From: Spirochaetia bacterium UBA5763
GTDB taxonomy: Bacteria; Spirochaetota; UBA4802; UBA5550
NCBI GenBank assembly: GCA_002418835.1
Contig: DIEX01000022.1
Span: 56,363 to 67,623 of the forward strand
Reading direction: 5' to 3'
DNA length: 11,261 bases
The notes beneath the pieces were generated by a model that saw only the letters and a list, made by a program, of their open reading frames with translations, searched no databases and was not told the DNA's origin. Both the position numbers and the translations under genes were made by a program. Shown piece by piece: positions 1 to 6,217 of this stretch. Numbering within the stretch: position 1 is the stretch's first letter; every line of letters begins with the position of its first letter.

Positions 1-2
1 CG

Positions 3-127
3 ATTTCAACATGATTTACATTGAATTCAACCGGATTTGTGTTGATTTCAATATGATTTACATTGAATTCAACTGAATTTGCATTGAGTTCAATGCGATT
101 TACATTGATTTTAATATAATTTATATT
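3..127. repeat. Degenerate 21-bp tandem repeat array, helically phased
   Basis: Units begin with ATTT at 14, 35, 56, 77, 98 and 119, exactly 21 bp apart, and a partial unit precedes position 14. The 18-bp core is ATTTACATTGAATTCAAC followed by three variable bases. The copies at 14 and 56 have identical cores, so there is also a 42-bp higher-order period; the last copy (119 on) is decayed. Each unit splits into 11-bp and 10-bp halves (TGATTTCAACA / TGATTTACAT type), so a TTT or ATT tract recurs about every 10.5 bp, one helical turn. Several cores contain the palindrome TTGAATTCAA. The array probably extends upstream of the window. It abuts the promoter of the racemase gene. Function unknown: intrinsically bent DNA, a row of protein-binding sites or a decayed coding repeat are all possible. 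Confidence 0.85.
99..127 (+). promoter_or_regulatory. Candidate promoter of the racemase gene inside the last repeats
   Basis: A TTTACA (99-104) and a TATATT (122-127) are separated by 17 bp, each one base from the sigma70 consensus, but this would start transcription only about 13 nt before the ATG. A perfect TATAAT at 115-120 overlaps and would give a slightly longer leader, though without a good -35 box. Either way the promoter would be built from the final repeat units. The Shine-Dalgarno sequence GGAAGG is at 135-140, six bases before the ATG. Inferred from sequence only. Confidence 0.35.
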
Positions 128-146
128 TTTAACCGGAAGGTAAAAA

Positions 147-1325
147 ATGAAACGCCCCCTTGATGGAATAAAGATTCTCGATCTCTCCCGCTATCTCCCC
201 GGCCCATTTGCCACGCAGTTTCTTGCAGACTTCGGCGCTGATGTTATAAAGATAGAGGAGCCCGGCGGCGAGCTGGGACGCGCGTTACCTCCATTTGCCG
301 GAGGTATGGGCACACGCTTTGCCTCTGTGAACAGAAACAAGAAGAGCATTACCCTTGACCTTAAAAAGGATGAAGCACGAAAGATATTCATGAAACTTGC
401 GGAAAGTGCAGACGTGGTTGTTGACCAGTTCAGACCCGGCGTTATGGATAAGCTGGGCCTCGGGTATGAATCACTGAAAAAGATCAATAAAGGACTCATA
501 TACTGTTCAATCACAGGCTACGGCCTCAGCGGCCCCTGGATGAAGGCAGCGGGCCATGACGTGAACTATCTCAATATATCCGGAGTATCAGGACTCACTG
601 CGGGACGTGATGGCGCGCCTGTAATGTCCTCTGTGCAGATTGCTGATGTTGCAGGGGGGAGCCTCTACTCTGTTATCGGAATTCTCCTCGCGCTATTCGC
701 ACGCACACGCACAGGTGAGGGGCAGCTTTGCGATATAGCAATGATGGATGGAGCTCTGAGTCTGCTCTCATATACTATAGGTGAATGGTCCGGCAACGGC
801 AGATGCCCTGCACCGGGACGGGAGTTCCTCACCGGGGGCTTTGCAATGTATAATGTTTACAGGTGCAGTGACGGCAGGTATGTGAGTTTAGGTGCCATAG
901 AACAGAAGTTCTGGCAGGGATTCTGTGAGGGCATAGGGAGAGTTGAGTTTGCCCCGCTGCAATATAATATAGAAAAGCAGGAGGAGCTTATCGTGGAGAT
1001 AAGCGGTATCATGCTCACTAAAACGCGTGATGAATGGGTGGAGCATTTCCGCAGCAGGGATATCTGTTTCACCCCGGTGCTTGATCTTGATGAGGTTTCT
1101 GAACATGAGCAGGTGCGCGCAAGGGAGATGATGATTAAAGTGATGAATTTCATGGGGAGCGGAGCAGACATCCATGTGGCAGGGAACCCTGTTAAACTTT
1201 CCGGCACTCCATGCGACATCGAGCTGAAGTTTCCTCAGACCGGAGAGGACACGGAAAACGTTCTGCGCGAAGCGGGATATACAGTAGAGGAGATAGAGCG
1301 GTTTAAAGAGAGCGGAGTCGTATAG
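147..1325 (+). CDS. Alpha-methylacyl-CoA racemase-like enzyme (CaiB/BaiF, class III CoA-transferase fold)
   Basis: A 392-residue member of the CaiB/BaiF family, predicted cytosolic. The family includes formyl-CoA transferases and racemases, and the residues favour a racemase acting on 2-methylacyl-CoA thioesters. The motif GHDVNY at 136-141 matches the racemase signature GHDINY, and QIADVAGG at 164-171 supplies the partner acid. H137 and D167 are 30 residues apart, the same spacing as the His126/Asp156 pair of the Mycobacterium tuberculosis racemase. Other family features are the N-terminal DLSRYLPGPFATQFLADFGADVIKIE-type segment (12-37), VNRNKKSITLDL (61-72) and QFRPGVMDKLGLGY (94-107). The ATG is preceded by GGAAGG at good spacing. 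Length is slightly above the roughly 360-380 usual. The gene stands alone between the repeat array and a convergent operon. It may racemise branched acyl-CoAs for beta-oxidation; the exact substrate cannot be told, and CoA transfer is the main alternative. Confidence 0.88.
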   Translation: MKRPLDGIKILDLSRYLPGPFATQFLADFGADVIKIEEPGGELGRALPPFAGGMGTRFASVNRNKKSITLDLKKDEARKIFMKLAESADVVVDQFRPGVMDKLGLGYESLKKINKGLIYCSITGYGLSGPWMKAAGHDVNYLNISGVSGLTAGRDGAPVMSSVQIADVAGGSLYSVIGILLALFARTRTGEGQLCDIAMMDGALSLLSYTIGEWSGNGRCPAPGREFLTGGFAMYNVYRCSDGRYVSLGAIEQKFWQGFCEGIGRVEFAPLQYNIEKQEELIVEISGIMLTKTRDEWVEHFRSRDICFTPVLDLDEVSEHEQVRAREMMIKVMNFMGSGADIHVAGNPVKLSGTPCDIELKFPQTGEDTENVLREAGYTVEEIERFKESGVV

Positions 1326-1347
1326 TTATAATTATTAAGTCTTTGTC

Positions 1348-1377
1348 ATGCCGGTTTATCGAAGATAATACCGGCAT
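1348..1377. repeat. Strong imperfect hairpin downstream of the racemase gene
   Basis: ATGCCGGT (1348-1355) pairs with ACCGGCAT (1370-1377), and TTATC (1356-1360) pairs with GATAA (1364-1368) around a GAA loop, giving 13 bp with one bulged T. It lies 22 bp after the racemase stop codon. No T-tract follows on either strand, so it is not a classical intrinsic terminator. It could stabilise or process the 3' end. The outer context (TGTCAT at 1344-1349, ATGACA at 1480-1485) hints at a dispersed intergenic repeat. Confidence 0.6.
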
Positions 1378-1458
1378 CTCCGGAATGATTAAATTCAGGG
1401 ATGTACTGAAATATAAGCATACTGTCGTCGTATATTAAAGTATTAGATTTCTCACCCG

Positions 1459-1494
1459 AAAAATTGGATGGGGTTCGAAATGACAGATCGAACC
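1459..1494 (-). terminator. Weak intrinsic terminator candidate for the minus-strand operon
   Basis: GGTTCGA (1472-1478) pairs with TCGAACC (1488-1494) around a 9-base loop, directly next to the stop codon of the outer-membrane protein gene. Read on the minus strand, a T-run (the AAAAATT at 1459-1465 on the plus strand) follows about six bases after the stem. The 7-bp stem and the gap before the T-run make it a modest terminator. Confidence 0.45.
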
Positions 1495-2832
1495 TCAGAA
1501 GCTCATCCCCACTGTAAAGCTGTATTCAGTTGTGCCGGTCGAAAGGTTTCTTGCCGCGTTAAATCCCATTGCAGGGAGAGCCAGTCTTTTCAGGTAAACC
1601 ATCATCCCCGCGCCGGGGCCGTAGTATCTCTCCCCCCCTGTTGTATCATTTTTGTACCAGCCATGCTCCCAGAAAGCGAGGAGTGTTACTGCTCCCCAGC
1701 GGTATCTCATAAAAGGGTATTCGTATGTGACTGTTGAATTTATGTAATCATCAGCAGTGATAACCTCAGCAGGGAGTGTCCTGCCCCCCGGTCTCCCTCC
1801 GAGAGTTTCTTCAAATATCTCCGGCCTGTGCCCTTTCCCTCCGTTTGACGCGATTGAGAACCTGTTGTAGCCTATAAGCCTGAATGAGTAATCGAACTTG
1901 TATCCTGCGGTGGTGTAATCCGAATACTCCTCTGCTGCTGCAATATGCCTGAAACAGTTCAGCTCGATCTTCGGGCCGTAGAAGAGATATTCATAGTGCA
2001 CAAGGTGCTCATACCTTGCGATCCCCCCTGCAAGCCAGGCTTTTTCATTATCAGGGACATCAAGTGACTCATCATAGTCATGGTCAACTTCACCCTGCTC
2101 AAAACCCCCTGATGCAAAGATCCTGATCTTTTCAGTGAAACCATATCCCAGATCGAGCCTCGCTGTGCGCTTGTCGGCTTTGTATTCCCTGTATAAAACA
2201 TAGTCCATGCCGGCATTCTGGTACACCTCGTTTCTGTAAGAGAGGAAGATGCTCCCCCTGAAGCGGGAACCGGCGATTGAGGGATCAATATATCCGATCA
2301 TTGCAGTGCCGCTTTCTGAGGAGATTGTTCCGCCTGCAAAAAGAAATTTACCGTAACCGAGAAAGTTGGACTCCATGAGATAGAATCCGTAAGATGTGCC
2401 GTGTCTGTTGCTTGAGAAGATCGGCAGAGGTATAAGCGTCCATTTCTCTTCAACTGTTATTTCGATAACAGCACTGCTGTCACCTTTGATATAGTTTATC
2501 TCAATTTCGGTGAAGATGTTTTTTTTCTTCATCCTGTTTATGAAGAGATGAGGATCAAATGCGGAGAGGGGGGCTCCTGTTTCAATTCCTGCCTCTCTCA
2601 GTACAACATCACGGCTTGTTTTTTTTAATCCTTTAATTATAATTTCAGTTACTGGGAGATCTCCGTTAAACTCGATGAAAGCGTCCCGTTTATCTATGAG
2701 AAATTCCCTGTCATACTTCAAGTTTGTAATAGTCTCTTCACTGAGAGCTCTACCCGCTCCGTTTCCATTTGCAGCGGTGAGCGGCGTGAATGAAATAATG
2801 AAAAGAATAATAATGCAGGAGATATACCTCAT
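1495..2832 (-). CDS. Omp85/BamA-like outer-membrane protein with one POTRA-like domain
   Basis: A 445-residue exported protein. Residues 1-21 form a signal peptide with a hydrophobic core ending in a small-residue site (TPLTA-AN). Residues about 58-130 look like one POTRA domain: VTEIIIKGLKKTSRDVVLREAG, then the F-x-RMKKKNIFTEIEI and VIEITVEEKW segments typical of its strands and helices. The rest (about 135-445) is alternating aromatic and polar residues, as in a transmembrane beta-barrel. The last residues, YSFTVGMSF, end in Phe with alternating hydrophobics, the usual BAM-recognised C-terminal signal. A glycine/arginine-rich GGRPGGRTLP (about 346-355) may correspond to the inward loop of Omp85 barrels, but the canonical RGY/RGF is not seen. 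One POTRA and under 450 residues make it much smaller than BamA, so a patatin-lacking or TamA-like surface-antigen relative fits better. Its ATG overlaps the upstream stop (ATGA), implying translational coupling. It is last in a probable four-gene operon. Substrate unknown. Confidence 0.75.
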   Translation of the reverse strand: MRYISCIIILFIISFTPLTAANGNGAGRALSEETITNLKYDREFLIDKRDAFIEFNGDLPVTEIIIKGLKKTSRDVVLREAGIETGAPLSAFDPHLFINRMKKKNIFTEIEINYIKGDSSAVIEITVEEKWTLIPLPIFSSNRHGTSYGFYLMESNFLGYGKFLFAGGTISSESGTAMIGYIDPSIAGSRFRGSIFLSYRNEVYQNAGMDYVLYREYKADKRTARLDLGYGFTEKIRIFASGGFEQGEVDHDYDESLDVPDNEKAWLAGGIARYEHLVHYEYLFYGPKIELNCFRHIAAAEEYSDYTTAGYKFDYSFRLIGYNRFSIASNGGKGHRPEIFEETLGGRPGGRTLPAEVITADDYINSTVTYEYPFMRYRWGAVTLLAFWEHGWYKNDTTGGERYYGPGAGMMVYLKRLALPAMGFNAARNLSTGTTEYSFTVGMSF

Positions 2833-3254
2833 TTACTCATAATCCTGTTTAAGCGGATGCGTATCTCTTCCGCTGATGATCCGTAGATCTCCACACGTAC
2901 GCTGTCTGCTTTGAATGCGATATACTCTGTGATGAATCTCCCTGTTGATGGTTCTTTCATTTCAGTGTAGGGTATGAAAAGCGGTTTATGCCTGAAGCTG
3001 AAGAGTTTCATCACACTTATGGTGACCCCCTCTTCATGAATCCGTACAGCGGCACAGAGGGAGTAGTTTATCACTCTGAACCTGGCGCTCTGGAACCTGA
3101 ACTCTTTACCCGATGTGAGGAGATGTTCCGGTGCCGGGAATTTTTTTGAAAGCCTGTTCCATCCGCCAACAAGTGAAAGAATCGCGAGTACAGCGCACCA
3201 GAGACCTGCGAAGAAGAATAAAAAACCGATAATAATTAAAGGAATGTAGTACAT
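2829..3254 (-). CDS. Small membrane-anchored protein of unknown function
   Basis: I do not recognise a named family. The start chosen is the ATG at 3254, giving 141 residues: it has a good Shine-Dalgarno (AGGGGG, six bases upstream) and opens directly with a hydrophobic segment, MYYIPLIIIGFLFFFAGLWC. An ATG further upstream at 3380 would overlap mtaB by more than 100 bp and adds a non-membrane prefix, so it is less likely. Residues about 2-32 are one long or two short membrane segments, followed by GGWNRLSKKFPAP (33-45), a phrase I associate with small uncharacterised bacterial membrane proteins. The remaining hundred residues are a soluble mixed alpha/beta domain. The gene starts 13 bp after the mtaB stop and its stop overlaps the start of the outer-membrane protein gene by 4 bp, so the three are probably one transcript. 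The context suggests an envelope role but does not prove it. Confidence 0.7.
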   Translation of the reverse strand: MYYIPLIIIGFLFFFAGLWCAVLAILSLVGGWNRLSKKFPAPEHLLTSGKEFRFQSARFRVINYSLCAAVRIHEEGVTISVMKLFSFRHKPLFIPYTEMKEPSTGRFITEYIAFKADSVRVEIYGSSAEEIRIRLNRIMSK

Positions 3255-3267
3255 TGCAAACCCCCTG

Positions 3268-4515
3268 TTATTCGATAATGCCTGTAAGTTTATAACTCCC
3301 CCTGGAGTATTGAGTCCTGATATTAAAAAATTCATTGCGCGGAAGTTTTTCTGCGACTTCCACAGGAATGTAATGTTCATTGAAACCCGTGGTGACTCCG
3401 CTTCTGAACTTCTCGCTTAAAAATATTCCGCTCCTGCCGTGAAACCTTTTGTAAAAGTTATCCTTCTGTTCCATGTACAGATTGATTATCTCTTTACTTC
3501 TCTCTGTTTTAATAATTTCAGGAACCGCGTCATTCATTAACGCTGCTTCAGTGCCGGGGCGCGGTGAGTAACGGAATGTGTGAATATGAGAGAACCCCGC
3601 CTCCTTCACAAGGCGCACCGTGTCGCTGAACTCATCGTCAGTTTCGCCCGGGAAACCGACGATGACATCAGTGGTAAAGTTGAAGTCGGGATCAATTGCT
3701 TTCAGTTTGTTTACTGTGGCGATATATTCAGCGCGTGAATATGGCCGGTTCATCCTCCGGAGCACGGAGTCGCTTCCGCTCTGAAGGGAGAGGTGCAGAT
3801 GCCTGACCATCTTTCTGTCAGCAAAGAGTTTAATCAGTTCATCCGATGCGCTGTCCGGGTCAAGTGAAGTCAGGTGGAGCCTGAATTCTCCTGTAAGTTC
3901 AAGTATCCCCGAGACAAGAGCCCCGAGGTCACGCCCGCTGTCATTATACTTGCCGATGTTCACACCTGTAAGCACAATCTCTCTGTAACCGTTGTCAAGC
4001 AGCAGCCTGAACTCTGAAATTATATCATTATACGGCCTGCTCTGAGGCTCTCCCCTCATGAAAGGGATTATGCAGTATGAGCAGAAGTTGTTGCAGCCGT
4101 CCTGTATTTTCAGGTTTACCCTGTTTGTGGAACACTTAAGCGGTGCTGTGTATCCGAAGCGTGAGGGTTTCATCTTTTCATACCCTGAAGCAATCCCCTC
4201 AATTACTTCAGGTATAAGATACTTATGATCATTAGATACGTACGTGATGTTGCTGTCACTGGTAATTGCTTCAGTGGCGCAGCCGGTTACGATAATCCGC
4301 TTCCTGTCGCTCCCGCCGGTTTTGTCGAGGGCCCTGTATATAAGCTGCCGCACTTTCCGTTCGCTTCTCCCGGTAACAGCGCAGGAGTTTATTATATAGA
4401 TATCGGCAGTGCCGGACGTGACAATATCGTGCCCCATATTCTGCAGAGCAGTTGAAACAGATTCAATTTCAGACTGATTTAAACGGCAGCCTAAGGATTC
4501 AATTTTTATTTTCAT
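3268..4515 (-). CDS. mtaB: tRNA t6A37 methylthiotransferase MtaB
   Basis: A 415-residue radical SAM methylthiotransferase. MtaB turns N6-threonylcarbamoyladenosine at position 37 of ANN-decoding tRNAs into its 2-methylthio form (ms2t6A). The N-terminal UPF0004 domain begins SLGCRLNQSE, typical of MtaB rather than MiaB or RimO, with iron-sulfur ligands C10, C45 and C79. The radical SAM cluster is CNNFCSYC with C141, C145 and C148, giving the six cysteines for two [4Fe-4S] clusters. Further family motifs are MRGEPQSRP (154-162), LTGVNIGKY, HLSLQSGSD and TDVIVGFPGETDDEF. Residues about 360-415 are in the place of the TRAM RNA-binding domain. Length is slightly shorter than the roughly 430-450 of well-known members. 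The start at 4515 has no clear Shine-Dalgarno. It lies 66 bp after the single-TM gene and 13 bp before the small membrane protein gene, and is probably co-transcribed with them. Confidence 0.93.
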   Translation of the reverse strand: MKIKIESLGCRLNQSEIESVSTALQNMGHDIVTSGTADIYIINSCAVTGRSERKVRQLIYRALDKTGGSDRKRIIVTGCATEAITSDSNITYVSNDHKYLIPEVIEGIASGYEKMKPSRFGYTAPLKCSTNRVNLKIQDGCNNFCSYCIIPFMRGEPQSRPYNDIISEFRLLLDNGYREIVLTGVNIGKYNDSGRDLGALVSGILELTGEFRLHLTSLDPDSASDELIKLFADRKMVRHLHLSLQSGSDSVLRRMNRPYSRAEYIATVNKLKAIDPDFNFTTDVIVGFPGETDDEFSDTVRLVKEAGFSHIHTFRYSPRPGTEAALMNDAVPEIIKTERSKEIINLYMEQKDNFYKRFHGRSGIFLSEKFRSGVTTGFNEHYIPVEVAEKLPRNEFFNIRTQYSRGSYKLTGIIE

Positions 4516-4581
4516 TAGCTGATGTCATTCATTATGGATTTGGATCAAAGTAATTTCAAACCCGCTTCAATTTCTGTCAAC

Positions 4582-5256
4582 TTATTTTTCCTTTTCTGCG
4601 TCCCACTGGTGGCGCTCTTTCCTGTGGTTAATCAGATAGCCTTTGATGTATCTGCCGCCGTTGGTGTATCTCCCTGTAAATTTTTGAGTGAAGTGACTGC
4701 TTGCGCCCAATCTCCTCATCTCTGCGTCTGTTGTTGCTGACCTTGTGAATGAAATACGGTCACCGCTGATTCGTATATATTTAAGATACTCCACTTTGCC
4801 ATTGGCCCAGTCAGGGAACTGCACTGTTCCCGAAATTTTCTCTTTATTTTTGTAGAGTCTGAGCTTCCCGATATATCCCTGGAGCTGGATTTTATATCTG
4901 CCGAGATGTTTAATGTCAACAGGACCTTCGGCAGTAATTTCTGTGTCATCCTCCTCCTGAATAATTTCAATAAGCCTCAGTTCCTTAAATGACAGGATTG
5001 ATAAAGAGTAGGAACTCTGCTCCCTGTCCGGGAGTTTGGATTTATCTTTCTCTTCAACAGCGCCTTTCATGCATATAACGGTGTTGCCAAGGATAAAAAT
5101 CTTTTTTCCTCTGACCATGCGGTCATCTTTGTAGGTGATTATGTAGTCATTGCTGTTCACTGACGTCATTATTACAGGTACTAAAATAAACAGGAGAATC
5201 ACTGCCGCAGCAATAATTATTGTGAGCGGTTTCTTTTTTTTATTTTCTTCAGTCAT
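4582..5256 (-). CDS. Single-TM anchored protein of unknown function, first gene of the mtaB operon
   Basis: A 224-residue protein without a recognised family. It starts with a lysine-rich segment (MTEENKKKKP) followed by one hydrophobic helix (about residues 11-33, LTIIIAAAVILLFILVPVIM). This predicts an inner-membrane anchor with the bulk outside the cytoplasm. The remainder alternates short polar and hydrophobic stretches, suggesting beta-sheet, and ends in FTGRYTNGGRYIKGYLINHR...W, a glycine-punctuated pattern like the final strands of small beta-barrel or sheet domains. The topology (one TM plus a periplasmic beta domain of about 190 residues) resembles LptC-type proteins, but no LptC motif is visible, so that stays a hypothesis. 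A Shine-Dalgarno AGAGGAAAG lies just before the ATG. It is the first gene after the candidate promoter at 5297-5324 and is followed 66 bp later by mtaB. Confidence 0.72.
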   Translation of the reverse strand: MTEENKKKKPLTIIIAAAVILLFILVPVIMTSVNSNDYIITYKDDRMVRGKKIFILGNTVICMKGAVEEKDKSKLPDREQSSYSLSILSFKELRLIEIIQEEDDTEITAEGPVDIKHLGRYKIQLQGYIGKLRLYKNKEKISGTVQFPDWANGKVEYLKYIRISGDRISFTRSATTDAEMRRLGASSHFTQKFTGRYTNGGRYIKGYLINHRKERHQWDAEKEK

Positions 5257-5296
5257 AAACTTTCCTCTTAACTCTTTTAATCCGGGTATTGAATAT

Positions 5297-5324
5297 AATA
5301 TATAGAAGTAACTCTTTAATGTAA
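5297..5324 (-). promoter_or_regulatory. Candidate sigma70-type promoter of the minus-strand operon
   Basis: On the minus strand TTACAT (5319-5324) and TATATT (5297-5302) are 16 bp apart, each close to consensus. Transcription would begin near 5290, giving a leader of about 34 nt before the ATG at 5256 with its AGGA ribosome-binding site. The surrounding sequence is AT-rich. It would drive the single-TM gene, mtaB, the small membrane protein and the outer-membrane protein. Confidence 0.42.
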
Positions 5325-5515
5325 CTAAAATAATGTAAACAATCTTTATCGATTCCGATCTTCTAAAAGCAGAGGGAACAGGGAGATCTATGCGAATGAA
5401 GCTATAAAAATAATATACAGGCGGATATCCCCCCGGATCTATTTTTTTCTTGATATTTTTACTCCCGCTATATAAGACTTCTTCCGGTTCATATTAAATA
5501 TAAAGGTTTAACGTA

Positions 5516-5830
5516 ATGTCAGAATTCACAAATGTTACTGTTGTAAAGGAAGCAAATATCTTTTTTGGCGGGAATGTTGTCAGCCGTAAAATTAAATTCC
5601 CCGACGGTTCAGAGAAGACCCTGGGATTTATGCAGCCCGGCGAATACAGATTTTATACAGGTGACCCGGAACTCATGGAGATTATATCAGGAAGGCTTGA
5701 TGTCCTCCTTCCCGGTACGGATAATTGGAAAGCAATAGAAGGCGGCCAGTCTTTTAATGTTTCCGGCAACTCAGGATTTACTATGAATGTATTATCCCCC
5801 ACTGATTACTGCTGCTCATTTCTGAAGTAG
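5516..5830 (+). CDS. ppnP: Pyrimidine/purine nucleoside phosphorylase PpnP
   Basis: A 104-residue single-domain cupin of the PpnP (formerly YaiE, DUF1255) family. These enzymes cleave several purine and pyrimidine nucleosides with phosphate to give ribose 1-phosphate and the free base in the cytosol. Matches to the E. coli protein run through most of the chain: PGEYRFYT (41-48), ELMEIISGRLDVLLPG (52-67, against MTVISGALNVLLP), the NW at 70-71 (against DW), GGQSFNVSGNSGF (76-88, against AGSVFNVPGHSEF) and the C-terminal SPTDYCCSFL (94-103, against PTSYLCRYL). It is about ten residues longer than the E. coli enzyme, mostly at the N-terminus. TAAAGG upstream of the ATG is the ribosome-binding site. 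It appears monocistronic: a divergent operon lies upstream and a terminator begins 9 bp after its stop. Confidence 0.92.
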   Translation: MSEFTNVTVVKEANIFFGGNVVSRKIKFPDGSEKTLGFMQPGEYRFYTGDPELMEIISGRLDVLLPGTDNWKAIEGGQSFNVSGNSGFTMNVLSPTDYCCSFLK

Positions 5831-5839
5831 TACACTGCT

Positions 5840-5882
5840 GCTCCGCGTAACGGGTAGACACCGGCGCGGAGCTGTTATTTTT
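5840..5882 (+). terminator. Intrinsic terminator of ppnP
   Basis: GCTCCGCG (5840-5847) pairs with CGCGGAGC (5865-5872); a shorter CGG/CCG pairing is possible in the 17-base loop. The stem is followed by TGTTATTTTT, ending at 5882. It begins nine bases after the ppnP stop codon. Confidence 0.82.
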
Positions 5883-5920
5883 AAGGACAATTCCTCTGCG
5901 CGGCTCATTTTTTATATTCA

Positions 5921-5957
5921 TTGACAAATCTTTATAATTTTTCTTAATTAATTAAGA
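5921..5957 (+). promoter_or_regulatory. Promoter region with 16-bp palindrome before the 61-aa gene
   Basis: A perfect TTGACA is at 5921-5926 and a perfect TATAAT at 5933-5938, but they are only 6 bp apart, so they cannot serve one sigma70 promoter; each would need a poor partner. Immediately downstream TCTTAATTAATTAAGA (5942-5957) is a perfect 16-bp palindrome ending at the GAGAGG ribosome-binding site (5956-5961). It spans the likely transcription start, a good place for a dimeric repressor to bind. Operator function is inferred. Confidence 0.5.
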
Positions 5958-5967
5958 GAGGAAATCT

Positions 5968-6153
5968 ATGTCAGATAATATACCGCAGCAGTACAAACAT
6001 GTAATTGAGCTTGATCGAATTCTCCGTAAAAGCATAGCCGAATACTACTTTGCCCTTAATGATTTGAAGGACAATGCAAAAGCTGTTGAATTCCTTGCCG
6101 GGCACGTGGCAATAATGGTTGAGATGATAAATGAACTGAAAAAGAAAAGATAG
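5968..6153 (+). CDS. Small helical protein of unknown function (61 aa)
   Basis: A 61-residue protein I do not recognise. It reads as two amphipathic helices: about residues 8-32 (YKHVIELDRILRKSIAEYYF region) and about 36-60 (AKAVEFLAGHVAIMVEMINE region), joined by a short NDLKDN turn and ending in basic KKKR. There is no signal peptide or full membrane span, so it is probably cytoplasmic and may dimerise as a helical bundle. Evidence that it is real: GAGAGG ribosome-binding site seven bases before the ATG, its own promoter-like region with a palindrome, a strong terminator after the stop, and a bacterial-looking protein composition. It is transcriptionally isolated, with terminators on both sides, so neighbours give no clue. 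The palindrome over the transcription start suggests repression, perhaps self-repression, but no DNA-binding motif is visible. Confidence 0.7.
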   Translation: MSDNIPQQYKHVIELDRILRKSIAEYYFALNDLKDNAKAVEFLAGHVAIMVEMINELKKKR

Positions 6154-6160
6154 TAAGAAC

Positions 6161-6191
6161 GGCGGCAGCAGTACATGGTACTGCTGCCGCC
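6161..6191. terminator. Perfect 14-bp stem hairpin, likely bidirectional terminator
   Basis: GGCGGCAGCAGTAC (6161-6174) pairs perfectly with GTACTGCTGCCGCC (6178-6191) around an ATG loop. It lies between the convergent 61-aa gene (stop at 6153) and the acyl-CoA hydrolase/transferase gene (stop at 6218). On the minus strand it is followed by a T-rich tail (GTTCTTACTATCTTTTC); on the plus strand the tail is less T-rich (ACGTGTATTT). It probably ends both transcripts. Confidence 0.78.
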
Positions 6192-6217
6192 ACGTGTATT
6201 TACGGGGGATTTGAAAC

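Noticed and set aside
1..130. CRISPR array
   Set aside because: The repeats are 21 bp with only three variable bases between cores, so there are no spacers, and no cas gene is nearby.
3255..3380. Longer start for the small membrane protein (ATG at 3380)
   Set aside because: It would overlap mtaB by over 100 bp; the ATG at 3254 has a strong Shine-Dalgarno and begins the hydrophobic segment.
5390..5407. Tiny frame (M-R-M-K-L-stop) after GGGAG upstream of ppnP
   Set aside because: Five codons after a chance Shine-Dalgarno-like sequence, with no attenuator tied to it; most likely accidental.
5430..5448. ATCC-CCCC-GGAT followed by a seven-T run, resembling a small terminator or sRNA end
   Set aside because: The stem is only four base pairs and no transcript or promoter clearly leads to it.
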